The notes under the pieces are model-generated. The model was not told where the DNA came from. It was given only the letters and a program-made list of their open reading frames with translations, and made no database searches. A stretch of DNA of 64,000 nucleotides from Coriaria nepalensis (taxonomy: Eukaryota > Streptophyta > Magnoliopsida > Cucurbitales > Coriariaceae), in NCBI GenBank assembly GCA_027186245.1, contig CP114490.1, forward strand, positions 6,394,501 to 6,458,500, given 5' to 3'. Position numbers and translations under genes: made by a program. Position 1 is the stretch's first letter. Each line of letters opens with the position of its first letter. Shown one piece after another: positions 10,640 through 21,290 of the stretch.

Positions 10640-12216
10640 ATTTATAATTTTTTAGAAATTTGAGGTTATATTTTTAAATTAATTAATAATAAATGGAATA
10701 ATTTATCTTTCTTATTTAATATTTTGTTAAGTTTCTCATTTTTTATACGGCATGTTGTTTTTAATATATTCCTTCATATGTAATGTGATTTTAAGTCTAC
10801 AAACGAATTTTTTTATATATATAATACAGAACGAGTGCGATAATTATAAGTTCCTCACGTTTGGACCTATGATATTTTTCTGTATTCTCAACCCAACTGA
10901 CCTATTTGTGCTTGTTATATATATAATTTTGTCGACTTACGTAAACAACTTTTACTTACTGTCTCTATCTTGATCAGCGCGCCTCACTAATGAATTGATG
11001 TTACCATTTGCTATGGCCACTTCTAACAAAATCAAGAAAATGATACAAGCCCTTTTAAGATCCTGGATCATGAGTGGGGGGCCGGTCAAAGGCAACCTAC
11101 TCTCTCTCCATGCTGTAAGGAGAGGACCATGCAGTAGAAGAAGAATATATTAATGTACCCAGAAATGGAGGAATCTATTAATATATTACTCAATCAAGTG
11201 GACCTTTAGTGATGATAAGGATTCGAGACATGAATAGGAAGATATACCGGGGGATCACTATCCCGGGAAGAAAAGATTATGCCGACCGTAATTTTCATCT
11301 ACTCATCATTGCTAACTAGGTGGCCCCGTTAACTCGTGTGGCCAATATATGCACATCATATGATTATGACTTGTGCAACTTGACATGGGGCTACATTTGT
11401 GAACTACTAGGAGATTTGAAAAGTCTAAGAGTCGGTTTGGCTTAATAATATTATTTAAATAGTATTTTTGACTGATTCTATTTTAAAAATAATATTAATT
11501 ATTCAATATTTACTAATATTTATTTTAAACTAATAGTTTAATAACTATTAATTAATTAAAATTTTACTGTAATTTAACCAAACTAACCAAAATACTGATA
11601 ACATATATTAAAATCACTCTCAAAGAATATCAAGTTTTAGATACTGAAAACTCTATCAAGATAATCTTATATTTAGAATTGTAAATCTTAGAAACATTTC
11701 AACTCAAGCTGTACAGTAGAATATTAGATCTCTAACAAAATATCAAGTAAAACCCTAAAGATCTAAAAACACAAACAATGAAGAAAACGTGAAATTAAAC
11801 TAGAAAAAGCCTAGTTTTCTACGGTGGAGTGATGAATTTCTCTTAGAGGCCTGTTTCCACTCAGTATTTACTACTTTTGAGCCAAATTCTGACAAATTGA
11901 CAATTGAACCAATGCCTGCATCAAATACTTATGCCGAGAGGAAATACTTGTAATGATCAGTTATGCAAAATCTTACGTCCAAAAACGGAACTCGTTAGTA
12001 CTTGTCGTTTTTGTCAAATCTTCTGTGTTCCGCACTGATATCAACTCTAATGATCCAAATTAATAGACTAATATATATAACAGATTCAAGCAAATGTGTA
12101 TTAATAACAAATTATTAAGAAATTTGAAATATCATTTTATCATTATTTTGTTCCTCCCACTCCGACATCATATTATCAATGAACTTTTATGAAATGATTT
12201 CATTAGATTTAACTAA
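10640..12216. other. Intergenic stretch, no gene seen
   Basis: A less AT-rich patch lies at about 10980-11410, then AT-rich DNA. No coding, RNA or repeat signature was recognised on either strand. Confidence 0.4.
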
Positions 12217-12432
12217 TTATTTTGATTGTAGGATATCGGCGAAAATCTCATGCGCAGTTCTAGAGAGTGATAGTAAAAATGACTTACCTATCAAATTTTC
12301 GTTAGCAAAATCTCTTTCTACCGGTAATTCAAAAAGTTTATTTATAGTATGCCAACAGGAGACGTCGCATATATCAATTTGAGCTTGTACCCGGATTGTA
12401 GCACGAGTAATGAATGCATTATCTGGAATCAT
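12217..12432 (-). other. Unidentified exon-like ORF
   Basis: The 71-residue frame has balanced composition (MIPDNAFITRATIRVQAQID, then CDVSCWHTINKLFELPVERD), unlike the surrounding low-complexity DNA. Near 12285-12292 (-) it runs into ATAG|GTAAGT, an excellent splice-donor match, after the residues ANENLI. A second short frame starting MMGIVSIQENDNSWMAKLN lies upstream at 12660-12779 (-). I do not recognise either protein. They could be exons of a captured or degraded host gene, or chance. No promoter was identified. Confidence 0.25.
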
Positions 12433-12857
12433 AGGTAATCGGGATCCCTATTTTCTTCTTTTTGTTTGTTACGTCGCGAACATTAATGCAATACATCGAA
12501 GTATTGGAGTTTTGTTGAGGGTAGAAAGTAGGAGTGAATGGACTAAACTGAAGTCTAGTTGCTATACAAGGACAATTAGCCAAAAGTTAGGTCCATAGGT
12601 TTGTGCTATATTTATCTTATCCAAAGTTGTAGCCTAAAGGTCATGGCATCACACCGGCCTCAGCTTCTATGATGATGATCACTAGATGCTTTCTCAGCGA
12701 AAGCCTTATATTCCAAGCAGATATTTAGTTTTGCCATCCAAGAATTGTCATTTTCTTGAATTGAGACTATACCCATCATTAAGCTATAATTAAGTGTAAG
12801 AACATGTATATATAATTAATAGAATATAGTAAACAGTAATTAAGAAACAGTGATGTT

Positions 12858-13205
12858 ATAAAATAGAATAATATGTAAAACGGAATAGTAAAATAGAACA
12901 TAACAGAATCTAAAAAAAAAGAATATAATCTGTAAAAATAGAATAAAATAGTAAAACAAAATAGAACAGAATCTATAAAAAATAGAATAGAATATAATCT
13001 GTAAAAACAAAATAAAATAGTAAAATAGAATAGAACAGAATCTGTAAAAAGTATAATAGAATATAATCTGTAAAAACAAAATAGAATAGTAAAATAGAAT
13101 AAAATATAATCTGTAAAAGTATAATAGAATATAATTTGTAAAAACAAAATAGAATAATAAAATAGAATAAAATAGAATCTAGAAAAAATAAATAGAATAG
13201 TTAAA
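12858..13205. repeat. AT-rich minisatellite, unit about 63-66 bp, about 5 copies
   Basis: The words GAATATAATCTGTAAAAACAAAATAG and AGTAAAATAGAA(T/C) recur in order about every 60-66 bases with small indels. The long minus-strand open frame here is only the translation of this repeat. Confidence 0.8.
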
Positions 13206-13839
13206 TAAACAGACATAATATGAAAACATAACAAAATAGCAATAGAGAATCAAACCGAGGCCTATTATGCAATAGTTTTCTTAAAACAGATTGGCCCTCT
13301 CACGTCGGTGTAGAGGGTTGAACGGCGTCTGTCTCCCAAGATACAACGGAGCCTAATAGAAGCAGCACACCACCGAACTATTCCCGACAAACTCAAACAG
13401 TGGCTCGAACTTTACCATACTAGAAACTTAAAACTCTAGAGGGAGGAAAGAAATTAGAGGGATGAGAGATTTCATTTTTTTGATTGTGTATTTTCAAATG
13501 GGATGAAGATGTCAATTTATAGGCTCGTGAGGAGAATGAAAATTAATTTGGGTTTAATTCAGGTTTAAATATGATGAAATTAAATTTCATCCTTTCATCT
13601 TCAACCTTTCATCTTTAAACCTTTCATCTTCTGTAGAAGAAAAAAAAAATATTAGGGAGAAAAACAAAAAGATGCCCAAGGCAAACTGGGTCATTTTCGG
13701 ACCGATATTCGGCGCACTCAGGTGCAGACGCACACGAGCTAAGCCCGATCTGGTCCGGATTTGTACCCTCCTATAGGGGTGCATAAAAGAGAGCATTTTA
13801 GCTTATATTTTATTACCCATTAACAAATATGCAATTCTA
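13206..13839. other. Non-coding, LTR-like sequence
   Basis: Unique-looking sequence of moderate GC (13260-13420, 13680-13790) with no ORF homology. It adjoins the repeat at 13840-14060 and may belong to the same degraded LTR. This is an inference only. Confidence 0.3.
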
Positions 13840-14060
13840 TATAAACATTTTCCCACTTGTTCTCATTTCTAATGTGGGATAAAATTTTTCCTTCATTTTT
13901 CCTTCTTCAAACCATTTCAATAGTTGCACTTTGAGATTCAATTTCTCATTCACCCATTAATTATTTTGAGTGTACCATATACCGATTTAAAGCTCTCACG
14001 GAGGAGAATTCGAATTAGCTTTAACATTTCGTTTACACGAAGTGGACCTCACTAAAAATC
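13840..14060 (+). repeat. Copy of the repeat that hosts the gypsy insertion
   Basis: The segment has CAATTTCTCATTCACCCATT, TTTTGAGTGTACCATATACC and AAAGCTCTCACGGAGGAGAA in that order. The same order appears inverted in the flanks of the gypsy element: 28867-29010 on its right, and about 19890-19937 on its left. It is a diverged dispersed repeat, probably an old LTR. Confidence 0.6.
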
Positions 14061-14629
14061 AAGCATAAACATAGCATATTGATATGCTAATTTTCCAACA
14101 TTAAGAACAAATGTTCATTCATATTTTAACTTTTAAGCATGATCTAAAAAACTCTTGACGCAATATTAGAAATGTTGGTGTTCGAATTTTACTAATTTTA
14201 AAATATTTTTATCTTTATTAATTATCTGATAAAAGTAAATTATATATCCATATATATAATGATCTCACATTTTATTTTCCTTTTTTTTTTCTAGCCTTTT
14301 TGTTTTGTTTCTTATTTTCGAAGGTTTTGGCTTATATATCCGGGCCCCCTCATTTGTTTTTTCTTTCCCTTTTTCTTAATATATTTTATGCGTTGTTGAT
14401 GGTAATGTGAAGGTCATAATGTTCTGTTTCTTTAAAGAAGGTAAGATAAATTTAAAGGTGTGGCAAACTCGTATTCTTTAGGCATCCACGAGAAAGATAT
14501 TGGGAAATAGAAGCTAAAAATTATATAACCAACTTTCCATAAAAGATTTATAAGGATATCATTTAACTGGTTCTCTACTTTTGTATGTTATTTCTTGCCA
14601 TAGAAAACGGACCAAGTAATTTTATGTTT
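14061..14629. other. AT-rich intergenic stretch, no gene seen
   Basis: No coding homology, RNA gene or transposon end was recognised before the foldback element begins. Confidence 0.4.
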
Positions 14630-15423
14630 AAATTACAGTTTTAATCTCTCTATTTATGTGTTTTTATTATTTTCGTCACTTGACTTTAATTTGATTTAAT
14701 TGAATAAGATAAATATATATATATATATATATATTATAAAAATCTCCACTTAACTTTTATTAAATAAAGTATTACTCATTCTTTTTCCATTAACTTTTAT
14801 TTTCATCCTATTACTACCATTTCCGCCCGCCAGCCCACCTTCAACGCCATTAGCCGCTCCTCCTCCATTTTCGCTACCACCCCACTTCTAGTGTTCTCGC
14901 TGCCCCACCTCCATCATCTTTGTCGCCATCCACCATTCTACCTCTATCGTTGTCATTGCTATCGATGCTACTCCACCTTGACCGTTGTCATTGCCGCTAC
15001 CACTCTAACTCACCACCACCATTGATGGTGGTGGGAGCAAAGGTGGGGCGGTTGTGATTAAGTTAAGGCGACAACGGTGAAAATGGTGGTAAAGGGGGGG
15101 GGGGGTTGATGATAAAGTTGAGATGGTAGGAAATAGAGGCGGGAGGCGAAGTTGGGGAGGCATCGATAATGGAGACGGGATGGTAGTGGCAGCAGCAACA
15201 AAATTTCGGTAGAATGAAAATGAAAATAAGTAGAAGAATGTATAAATTTTAATTTTACAAGATTTAAGTAGAGATTTTAAGAATATTTTAATAATTTTCT
15301 TTTTAACTTTCGGAACTAAAGGACTAAAATATGATTAAAAAAAATAAAATTAGAGGACTTATTTAAGTCAAATGAAACTCAATGGATAAAAATACGTAAA
15401 TTGAGGGATCAAAATAGTAATTC
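14630..15423. mobile_element. Large foldback element with GC-rich core
   Basis: The whole segment of about 794 bp is an imperfect palindrome. The outer arms begin AATTACAGTTTTAATCTCTC (14631) and are mirrored by TTGAGGGATCAAAATAGTAATT ending at 15422. The centre is a perfect 10-bp inverted pair around TG at 15013-15034. The left half of the core is C-rich (CCACCN) and the right half G-rich, including a run of about 12 G near 15097. A (TA)n tract lies at about 14710-14735. No transposase is present and no clear target duplication is visible. It resembles a foldback or long-TIR MULE-type element. Confidence 0.75.
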
Positions 15424-15607
15424 AAAACAATATCTTCACATTGATTGCAAATCAATACTCTTTTATATAAATGTATGTATGTATTGTGGATATAGCAGAC
15501 GTTGAGGCATCGAATCATTCATGTTAGTGGCATTGAGTATGTCGAGTATGTTAGAACTTTGAGCTCCACGATCAAAATTCTTCCGCCAATAATCAAATCG
15601 TCCAAAA

Positions 15608-16527
15608 ATGTCTACAAATACAGAGGATAATTCTCTAACTCAAGATTCACTAGCTGCGATTTCTCTGCAAAATACATTTATTCCTTCACACATGGACTTC
15701 AATCACCCTTACTTCATCCATCCATTAGATACATCAGGACTAGGGATCGTTCATCAACCTCTGGTTGGATCTAGAAATTATGGAATTCGGTCACGAGAGA
15801 TAGTGAATGCCTTGACTTCAAAGAACAAGATAGGATTCATTATAGGTGAATGGACAAGGCCTCTTGATCATTTTTTTGCGTAGGGCTAGGATCGATGCAA
15901 TGCAACTGTTTTTACCTGGATCTTCAATTTTGTTTCTAAAGAATTTTATTCTGGAATTGTGTATCCAAAATCTGCCTTTATGGTGTGGAAAGACTTGAAG
16001 CATCATTTCCAAAAAGTTAATGGCACAAGGATCTTCATAATAAGGAAACAGATTACTTCAACCTACCAAGGCACTAATGAAGTAGCAGTATATTACAGCA
16101 AACTTCAAGAACTATGGGAAGAGCTTGCTGATCTAGTTCCTCTACCTGCATGTGAATGCCCTACAGCTACCATCTATTATCAAAATACACACGAACATAA
16201 ACTTATAGAGTTCCTTATGGGATAAATGAAGCATATTTCAATCTGAGACGTCAAGTGCTCCTCATGAATCACCTGTCTTCTCTAGACACAGCCTATGACA
16301 TCTTGACTCAAGATGAATCTCATATTGAACTCAATACTCCTAATTCTACAGAAATAACTACTTTATTTTCCAATTCTTATAAGCAGTCTGCAAGAAACCA
16401 AACAGAAGGGAAATTCACCATTCAATGTGATCATTGTCATCTTAAGGGCCATAAGAAGGAGAACTGTTACAAGCTAGTAGGTTATCCCAACAATGGTAAA
16501 TTCAAAAGCAAGATACTTTTTTACTAG
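15608..16527 (+). pseudogene. copia C gag with CCHC zinc knuckle
   Basis: The start MSTNTEDNSLTQDSL is followed by HPYFIHPLDTSGLGIVHQPL and KNKIGFIIGEW, the UBN2-type gag N-terminus of plant copia elements. In-frame stops occur near 15881 and the sequence continues in a second frame (15959-16225) with VWKDLKHHFQKVNGTRIF and YYSKLQELWEEL. A third frame (16255-16527) has the intact zinc knuckle C-x2-C-x4-H-x4-C (CDHCHLKGHKKENC, 16426-16467). The original gag is thus split into three pieces. Gag packages the element RNA. Confidence 0.88.
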
Positions 16528-16959
16528 AAATCCGCATATGCTAATTCCATACAAGTTGTTGCAACTGAGACTTATGCCAGTCCAAGTTCTCCATCTCAAC
16601 ATTTCACTCCTGAGCAGTATAATTAATTAAAGCAAATGTTCACTAAAGATAGCAGGTATTCTGTCTCTTCCAATGTTGTTACAACTGGTGCTAGCATAGG
16701 TATTTTTGTTAGCAATGACAGCAAATTCTCCATCACTTTTAATGACAACTCATGTTTCTTGTAGGATAATTTGACTAGAACAATGATGGTGATTGGTAAA
16801 CTATTGCATGAGTTATCTTCAAGTTGAGAGGCAACCTTCCAATACTACATCTACTTCCTATTACATTCCTCAATTTTTTCCGTCTTACTCTTATAACCAA
16901 ATATATGCTCATTCTGTAAATAAAATCCCAACTAAAGATCTCATGCTTGGAATGAAAGA
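16528..16959 (+). pseudogene. copia C protease and GAG-pre-integrase remnant
   Basis: The protease active site near 16680-16700 reads TTGAS, without the usual catalytic Asp. The GAG-pre-integrase region shows only DLMLGMKDWG (16935-16964). Both are broken by stops. Confidence 0.55.
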
Positions 16960-18204
16960 TTGGGGCTCTTTCCTTTTCCTGATTGTGACTTTGCACATCT
17001 CAAAGTTTCTCCTTATTCTCACTGTCATATTTATGCATTGCTAAACCAAATACGAAGTCCATTCCCACATAGCTTATCTACTATGTCTACACTTTTTCAA
17101 CTCATGCACATGGATATTTGGGGTCCATACAAGACACCTAATTATACTAATGCAAAGTATTTTTTAACTATAATGGATGATTTCAGTAGAGGTGCATGGA
17201 TCTTTCATATGAGTTACAAATATAAAGCATATGATCACATTAAAGCCTTCCTATATATGATACAAACTCAATTCCCACATAAACCTCAAAAGATCCGCAC
17301 AGATAATGGCATAGAATTTGTCAACACCAAATATGCCTCCCTCTTCTCATCCTTAGGAATACTACATGAGAAATCTTCCCCCCATACACCACAAAAAAAT
17401 GGCAGAGTTGAAAAGAAGCATAGACACATCTTAAATGTTGCTCGTGCTCTGAAATTCCAAGCCAATCTCCCTGATCAACACCAGGGAGACTGTGTCTTAA
17501 CTGCCACCTACCTAGTCAATAGAACTCCAACTCCTCTTCTGCATAAGAAGACACCTTATGAGCTATTATTTGGCAAGCCCCCTTCTCCTTCTTATCTTCG
17601 CTCCTTTAGTTGTCTCGCTTATGCTACTTCACTTAGCAACCATGATAAATTGTCTCTTAAATCAATTCCTTACATTATTTTAGGATATGCTCAATCACAA
17701 AAAGCATACAGACTTCTCACCATAGATAGTAAGCAACTTCTACTCAACAAAGATGTTCATTTTTTTAAACATATCTTCCCGTTACACTTTCATCAACATA
17801 CTTCTCCATCCAATTCCATTCATTCTACTCCTCCGATTTATGATGATAATTTTTCCCCTATCATTCCTCCTGGCCCTATTTCTATTGATTCCATATCCAT
17901 CGATTTAGAACTTTCACCTCCCTCATATACGCATGATCATATCTCTTCTCCTACTCCTTTCCCTACTCCTAGCTCCCCTTCAATTCCCATTCTTCCTCTA
18001 AAAAATTCAACTAGAATGTCTAAATCACCTCTTAAACTTGGAGACTATGTATGTATTAATGTTGTAGCTAACTATGAGCCCGAGTTGCATAAGGACATGT
18101 ATCCTCTCTCTTCCTCCTTGTCTTACTATAACATTTCCCCCAAATTTTCTCCTTTCTCTCATCTCTCTCAGATGAAATTAAGCCTAAGAAGTTTCATGAA
18201 GTAG
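16960..18204 (+). pseudogene. copia C integrase with intact DD35E
   Basis: This 414-residue open frame is the longest coding-like stretch in the window. The core has MDIWGPY (Asp52), RTDNGIEF (Asp115) and PQKNGRVEKKHR (Glu151). The last two catalytic residues are 36 apart, which is canonical DD35E. After it come the copia integrase C-terminal landmarks TATYLVNRTPTPLL, YELLFGKPPS and IILGYAQSQKAYRLL, then a Ser/Pro-rich spacer to the RT. The zinc-binding N-terminus is partly lost (HCHIYAL near 20-26). Neighbouring domains are broken, so the element is not autonomous. The frame may be open by chance or recent age. Confidence 0.85.
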
Positions 18205-19155
18205 CCAAACACAGTCGCTAGCAACATGCTATTGAACTTGAACTTCAAGTTTTAACGAAAACAACACTTGGAACATAGTTGATATGCCCCCATAACAAGA
18301 AAGCTATAGGGTACAAATGGGTGTTCAATATAAAAAGGAAAGCTTATGGCACAATATAATGATATAAGACTCGCCTCATTGCAAAGGGCTACACTTAACA
18401 AGAAGGGATTTCACCATGAAACCTTCTCCCCGGTTGCCAAGATGATCACTGTAAGATCTATCCTTACCTTTACTCCCATCAGTAATTAGCCCTTATTCCA
18501 AATAGATGTCTTTAATGCATTCTTACATGGTGACTTACATGAGAAAGTATACATGAGATTGTCTCCTAGTCTCTCCCGTCTTTCTAAGACTAAAGTTTGT
18601 AATTTGTAGAAATCCCTTTATAGATTGAAGTAGGCCTACAGATAGTGGAATGCCAAATTCACAAATATTGTCCTGGAAGCTGGATTTCAATAATTGAAAT
18701 TAGATTACAGTGTTTTTGTACGATATACTTCACACTCTATAACCATTTTACTAGTATATGTAGATGATATTGTGATCATAGACAGCAATTTAGCAGACAT
18801 CGACAAGCTGAAGGAATTTCTTCACTCCAAATTTCTTATGAAAGATCTTGGCCCTTTAAATTTCTTTCTAGGCATTGAAGTTGCTCAGTCTGCTACCTGG
18901 ATTTATCTTTCATAGAGGAAACATGTTCAGGACTTTCTCTATGACACTGACTATACTACTTCAAAACTGATTTCTATTCCAATGAAACATAATCTAAAAC
19001 TCACTATAGTCTCATATGATTCCACTGCCCCATCACCGCCTAACGATCCTTTACTTGAAGATCCTCATTCGTATCAAAGTCTGGTCAGAAGGATTATTTA
19101 CCTCACCATAACTCACCCTGATATCTCCTACATAGTTTAAATTCTTAGTCAATTC
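18205..19155 (+). pseudogene. copia C reverse transcriptase
   Basis: Fragments in order: GYKWVFNIKRKAYGT (about 18312-18355), RLIAKGYT, decayed [11 protein letters not shown] (about 18506-18540), and an intact catalytic YVDD at 18757-18768 within LLVYVDDIVII. KDLGPLNFFLGIEVAQS follows (18844-18890). Frameshifts at about 18350-18420 and several stops break the frame. One 73-residue piece (18694-18915) remains open. Confidence 0.85.
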
Positions 19156-19480
19156 ATGCATGCTCCCAAGCACTCTCTCTACAATGCTGCTTTACGTGTC
19201 CTAAGATACCTCAAATCATGTCCAAACCTCGGTATATTCCTTTCTAAGGAATCCCCATTGAAACTAGATGCCTATTCTGAGAGTGATTGGGCTAATTGTC
19301 CCATGTCTCGTAGATCCACCATAGGTTTTTGCATCAAACCTGGCCCTTCTCTTATATCATGGAAGTCTAAAAAGCAACATGTTGGATCTCGATCTTTCGT
19401 AGAGGTAGAATATAGAGCTCTCGTTGCTGTCTCTTGAGAAATAGTTTGGCTTCTTCAATTATTCAAAGAAGTTTTGAAGT
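19156..19480 (+). pseudogene. copia C RNase H
   Basis: The 93-residue frame carries HAPKHSLYNAALRVLRYLK, then LDAYSESDWANCPMSRRSTI and SWKSKKQHVGSRSFVEVEYR. This is the copia RNase H with its catalytic Asp/Glu pattern (DAYSESDWA, S-x-x-E-x-EYRA). A stop at 19435-19437 cuts off the C-terminus, and homology ends near 19480. Confidence 0.85.
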
Positions 19481-19937
19481 GATCATTAGTATGAAAAAAG
19501 AAGTTTTTTCCCTTTGAAATTGAATGATTTGATCTAATAAAAGAATCAAACCGATTTCTTCTCCTTTCTTAATTAATAGTATGTATATTAATTAATTTTA
19601 ACTTAGATTTATAATTCTAATTGTAATTCTTCAAATTTGTTTACGTAAGTCATTTACATCAATATTTAAGATAGAGCACGATCCTGATTTGTGATTCGAT
19701 GATCTTCTTATATTTTGAGAAATTATTCAATGGAGGAAAATTAACATAGACTTTACACACTCTTTTTCTTTTTTGTCCAATTTTACATGTGTTAAGTTAA
19801 ACAAAATTTACATTCATTTTGGGTGATTTTTAATTATGAATTACATAAATCTTTCATAATTAATACAATTTGTTACATATTAATTGAAACGTCAAAATTG
19901 ATTTGATTTCTTCTCCGTGAGAGCTTTGAAATAGTAT
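19481..19937 (-). repeat. Left flank of the gypsy element: part of an older repeat
   Basis: The last 50 bases (for example CTCCGTGAGAGCTTTGAAAT at 19914-19933) are the reverse complement of AAAGCTCTCACGGAG at about 13993-14007. The rest is AT-rich and non-coding. Together with 28867-29010 it rebuilds the order seen at 13840-14060. Confidence 0.5.
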
Positions 19938-19942
19938 ATAAT
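19938..19942. repeat. Target-site duplication ATAAT, left copy
   Basis: ATAAT directly precedes TGTAGATGC, the 5' LTR start. It is repeated exactly at 28862-28866 after the 3' LTR. Confidence 0.75.
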
Positions 19943-21262
19943 TGTAGATGCTAAGATTTTACATACACATGACATTAGGTGATTAATTTATAATTTCAAA
20001 TAATTGAAATCCACCAGTAAAAATTGATTAAATGATTGGTCATTTAAATTAAAAAAAGTCAACCAACTAAATGGAAAGTTTGATTAATTTAATTGAAATT
20101 TGGTCGAATATAAGGCATTTGGCCATGCATAATTCGGCTAACACTAAGAACTCATTAGGAGTATAGATGACTTACAAAGATTGATGAGGTGACATAAAGA
20201 TAGTCATAGATTACTCTCGTGGAAGTCAATCTCGACCGTCCGAGTGTAAGATAAATAAATCCACGTGGAAGGGGATGTCATTTTGTCTTCGAGCTCAAAG
20301 TTTGGCTGAAAATAGCATTAGAACAATATGAATTTTGCCGAAATTAATCAAGGAATCGGTCAAGAAACAAAAATCAACAAATAAAGAAACAACTTTTCCT
20401 TATATCTGAACTTGAAAGAGATCAAGTTCGATAAAAAATATAGTCATTGGAAGTTAAGTTTTCCTACAAAAAAAAAAAGAAGGAATGGGCCCACACAAGA
20501 GGTGACCTTTTTTAAATGTTGGAAGCAAGCATTTTGTTACATTTTAACTATGAAAATGTCATTCTAATTGTCTATAAATAGAAGATTCGGTCTAGGCAAA
20601 GTGACATCATCACTATATCAATCAACACCTTCATTCAAGCAATCAAACACTAATTTTTTTCTCGATTCATCTTACTTTTTCTTTTCTTTTCTCTTTTTTC
20701 CTCTAGGAAACATGCCTTTATTTCCTAAGATCCGGTCTTCGGAACAATGTTAGAGCACTATGTTCTTATTTATGTGGAGCTCTCAGTTCATGATTTATGA
20801 AAGAGATATTATTTTCTTATTCCTTATAAGTTTTGAAATGTTATTCCATTCATTTTTCCATTAATGATAGATCTTAGTTTCTCGTCTTAGATTTAATTTA
20901 ATGTTAATTTTAGCATAGTCTTTACATTTAATTGTTGATTTAATATTCTAAGTCTTTTAGTTTATTTTATTAGATGTTCTTTATTTTATTCATCTTTTCA
21001 AACTTAAATATCCACATCCATTTACTTTTCATTTTTACTTCGGTTGCAGTTAGTTAAATTCTCTCGTCAGTAAATATGCCGAAAAAAATATAACCTAAAG
21101 TGGCCATAGTACTTTTGGCAGCACATTTTTTATTTTTATTTCTTAATTCTATAGTAAGAAATTCAGTCCGAATTTCTAGTACCCCGCATTTTTACATTTA
21201 ATTCACATCACATCTCACAAGGCCATAAATTTTAGCCACAATGGATTTTTCCGACATCAACA
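19943..21262 (+). repeat. 5' LTR of the Tat element (about 1320 bp)
   Basis: It begins TGTAGATGC and ends GACATCAACA. It aligns in order with 27.32-28.86 kb, for example CATTAGGAGTATAGA, AGATTGATGAGGTGA, CTCACAAGGCCATAAATT. A TATA box TATAAATA lies at 20573-20580. Compared with the 3' LTR it lacks about 310 bp near 20400. Confidence 0.85.
20573..20580 (+). promoter_or_regulatory. TATA box of the 5' LTR
   Basis: TATAAATA within GTCTATAAATAGAAG. The same box is conserved in the 3' LTR at 28232-28239. Confidence 0.7.
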
Positions 21263-21290
21263 AATCGACACACTCAATGGGACCATTGAG
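21263..21290 (+). promoter_or_regulatory. Probable decayed primer-binding site
   Basis: AATCGACACACTCAATGGGACC directly follows the 5' LTR. It resembles a mutated form of the GGCGCCCACCGTGGGGCC-type site of Tat/Ogre elements. Several changes are consistent with C-to-T decay. Confidence 0.4.

Larger units (their letters stand above)
15424..19480 (+). mobile_element. Ty1/copia retrotransposon C, LTRs not found
   Basis: The order is gag (UBN2-type), zinc knuckle, decayed protease, integrase, reverse transcriptase, RNase H. The gag begins near 15608. I found no flanking LTR pair; a possible decayed primer-binding site near 15530 is not convincing. The 3' end is lost soon after RNase H, about 460 bases before the gypsy element begins. 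It is better preserved than the other copia relics here, but stops occur in gag, protease, RT and RNase H. Confidence 0.9.

Noticed and set aside
12779..13234. 151-codon minus-strand frame
   Set aside because: It is the translation of the AT-rich minisatellite: Tyr/Phe/Ile repeats only.
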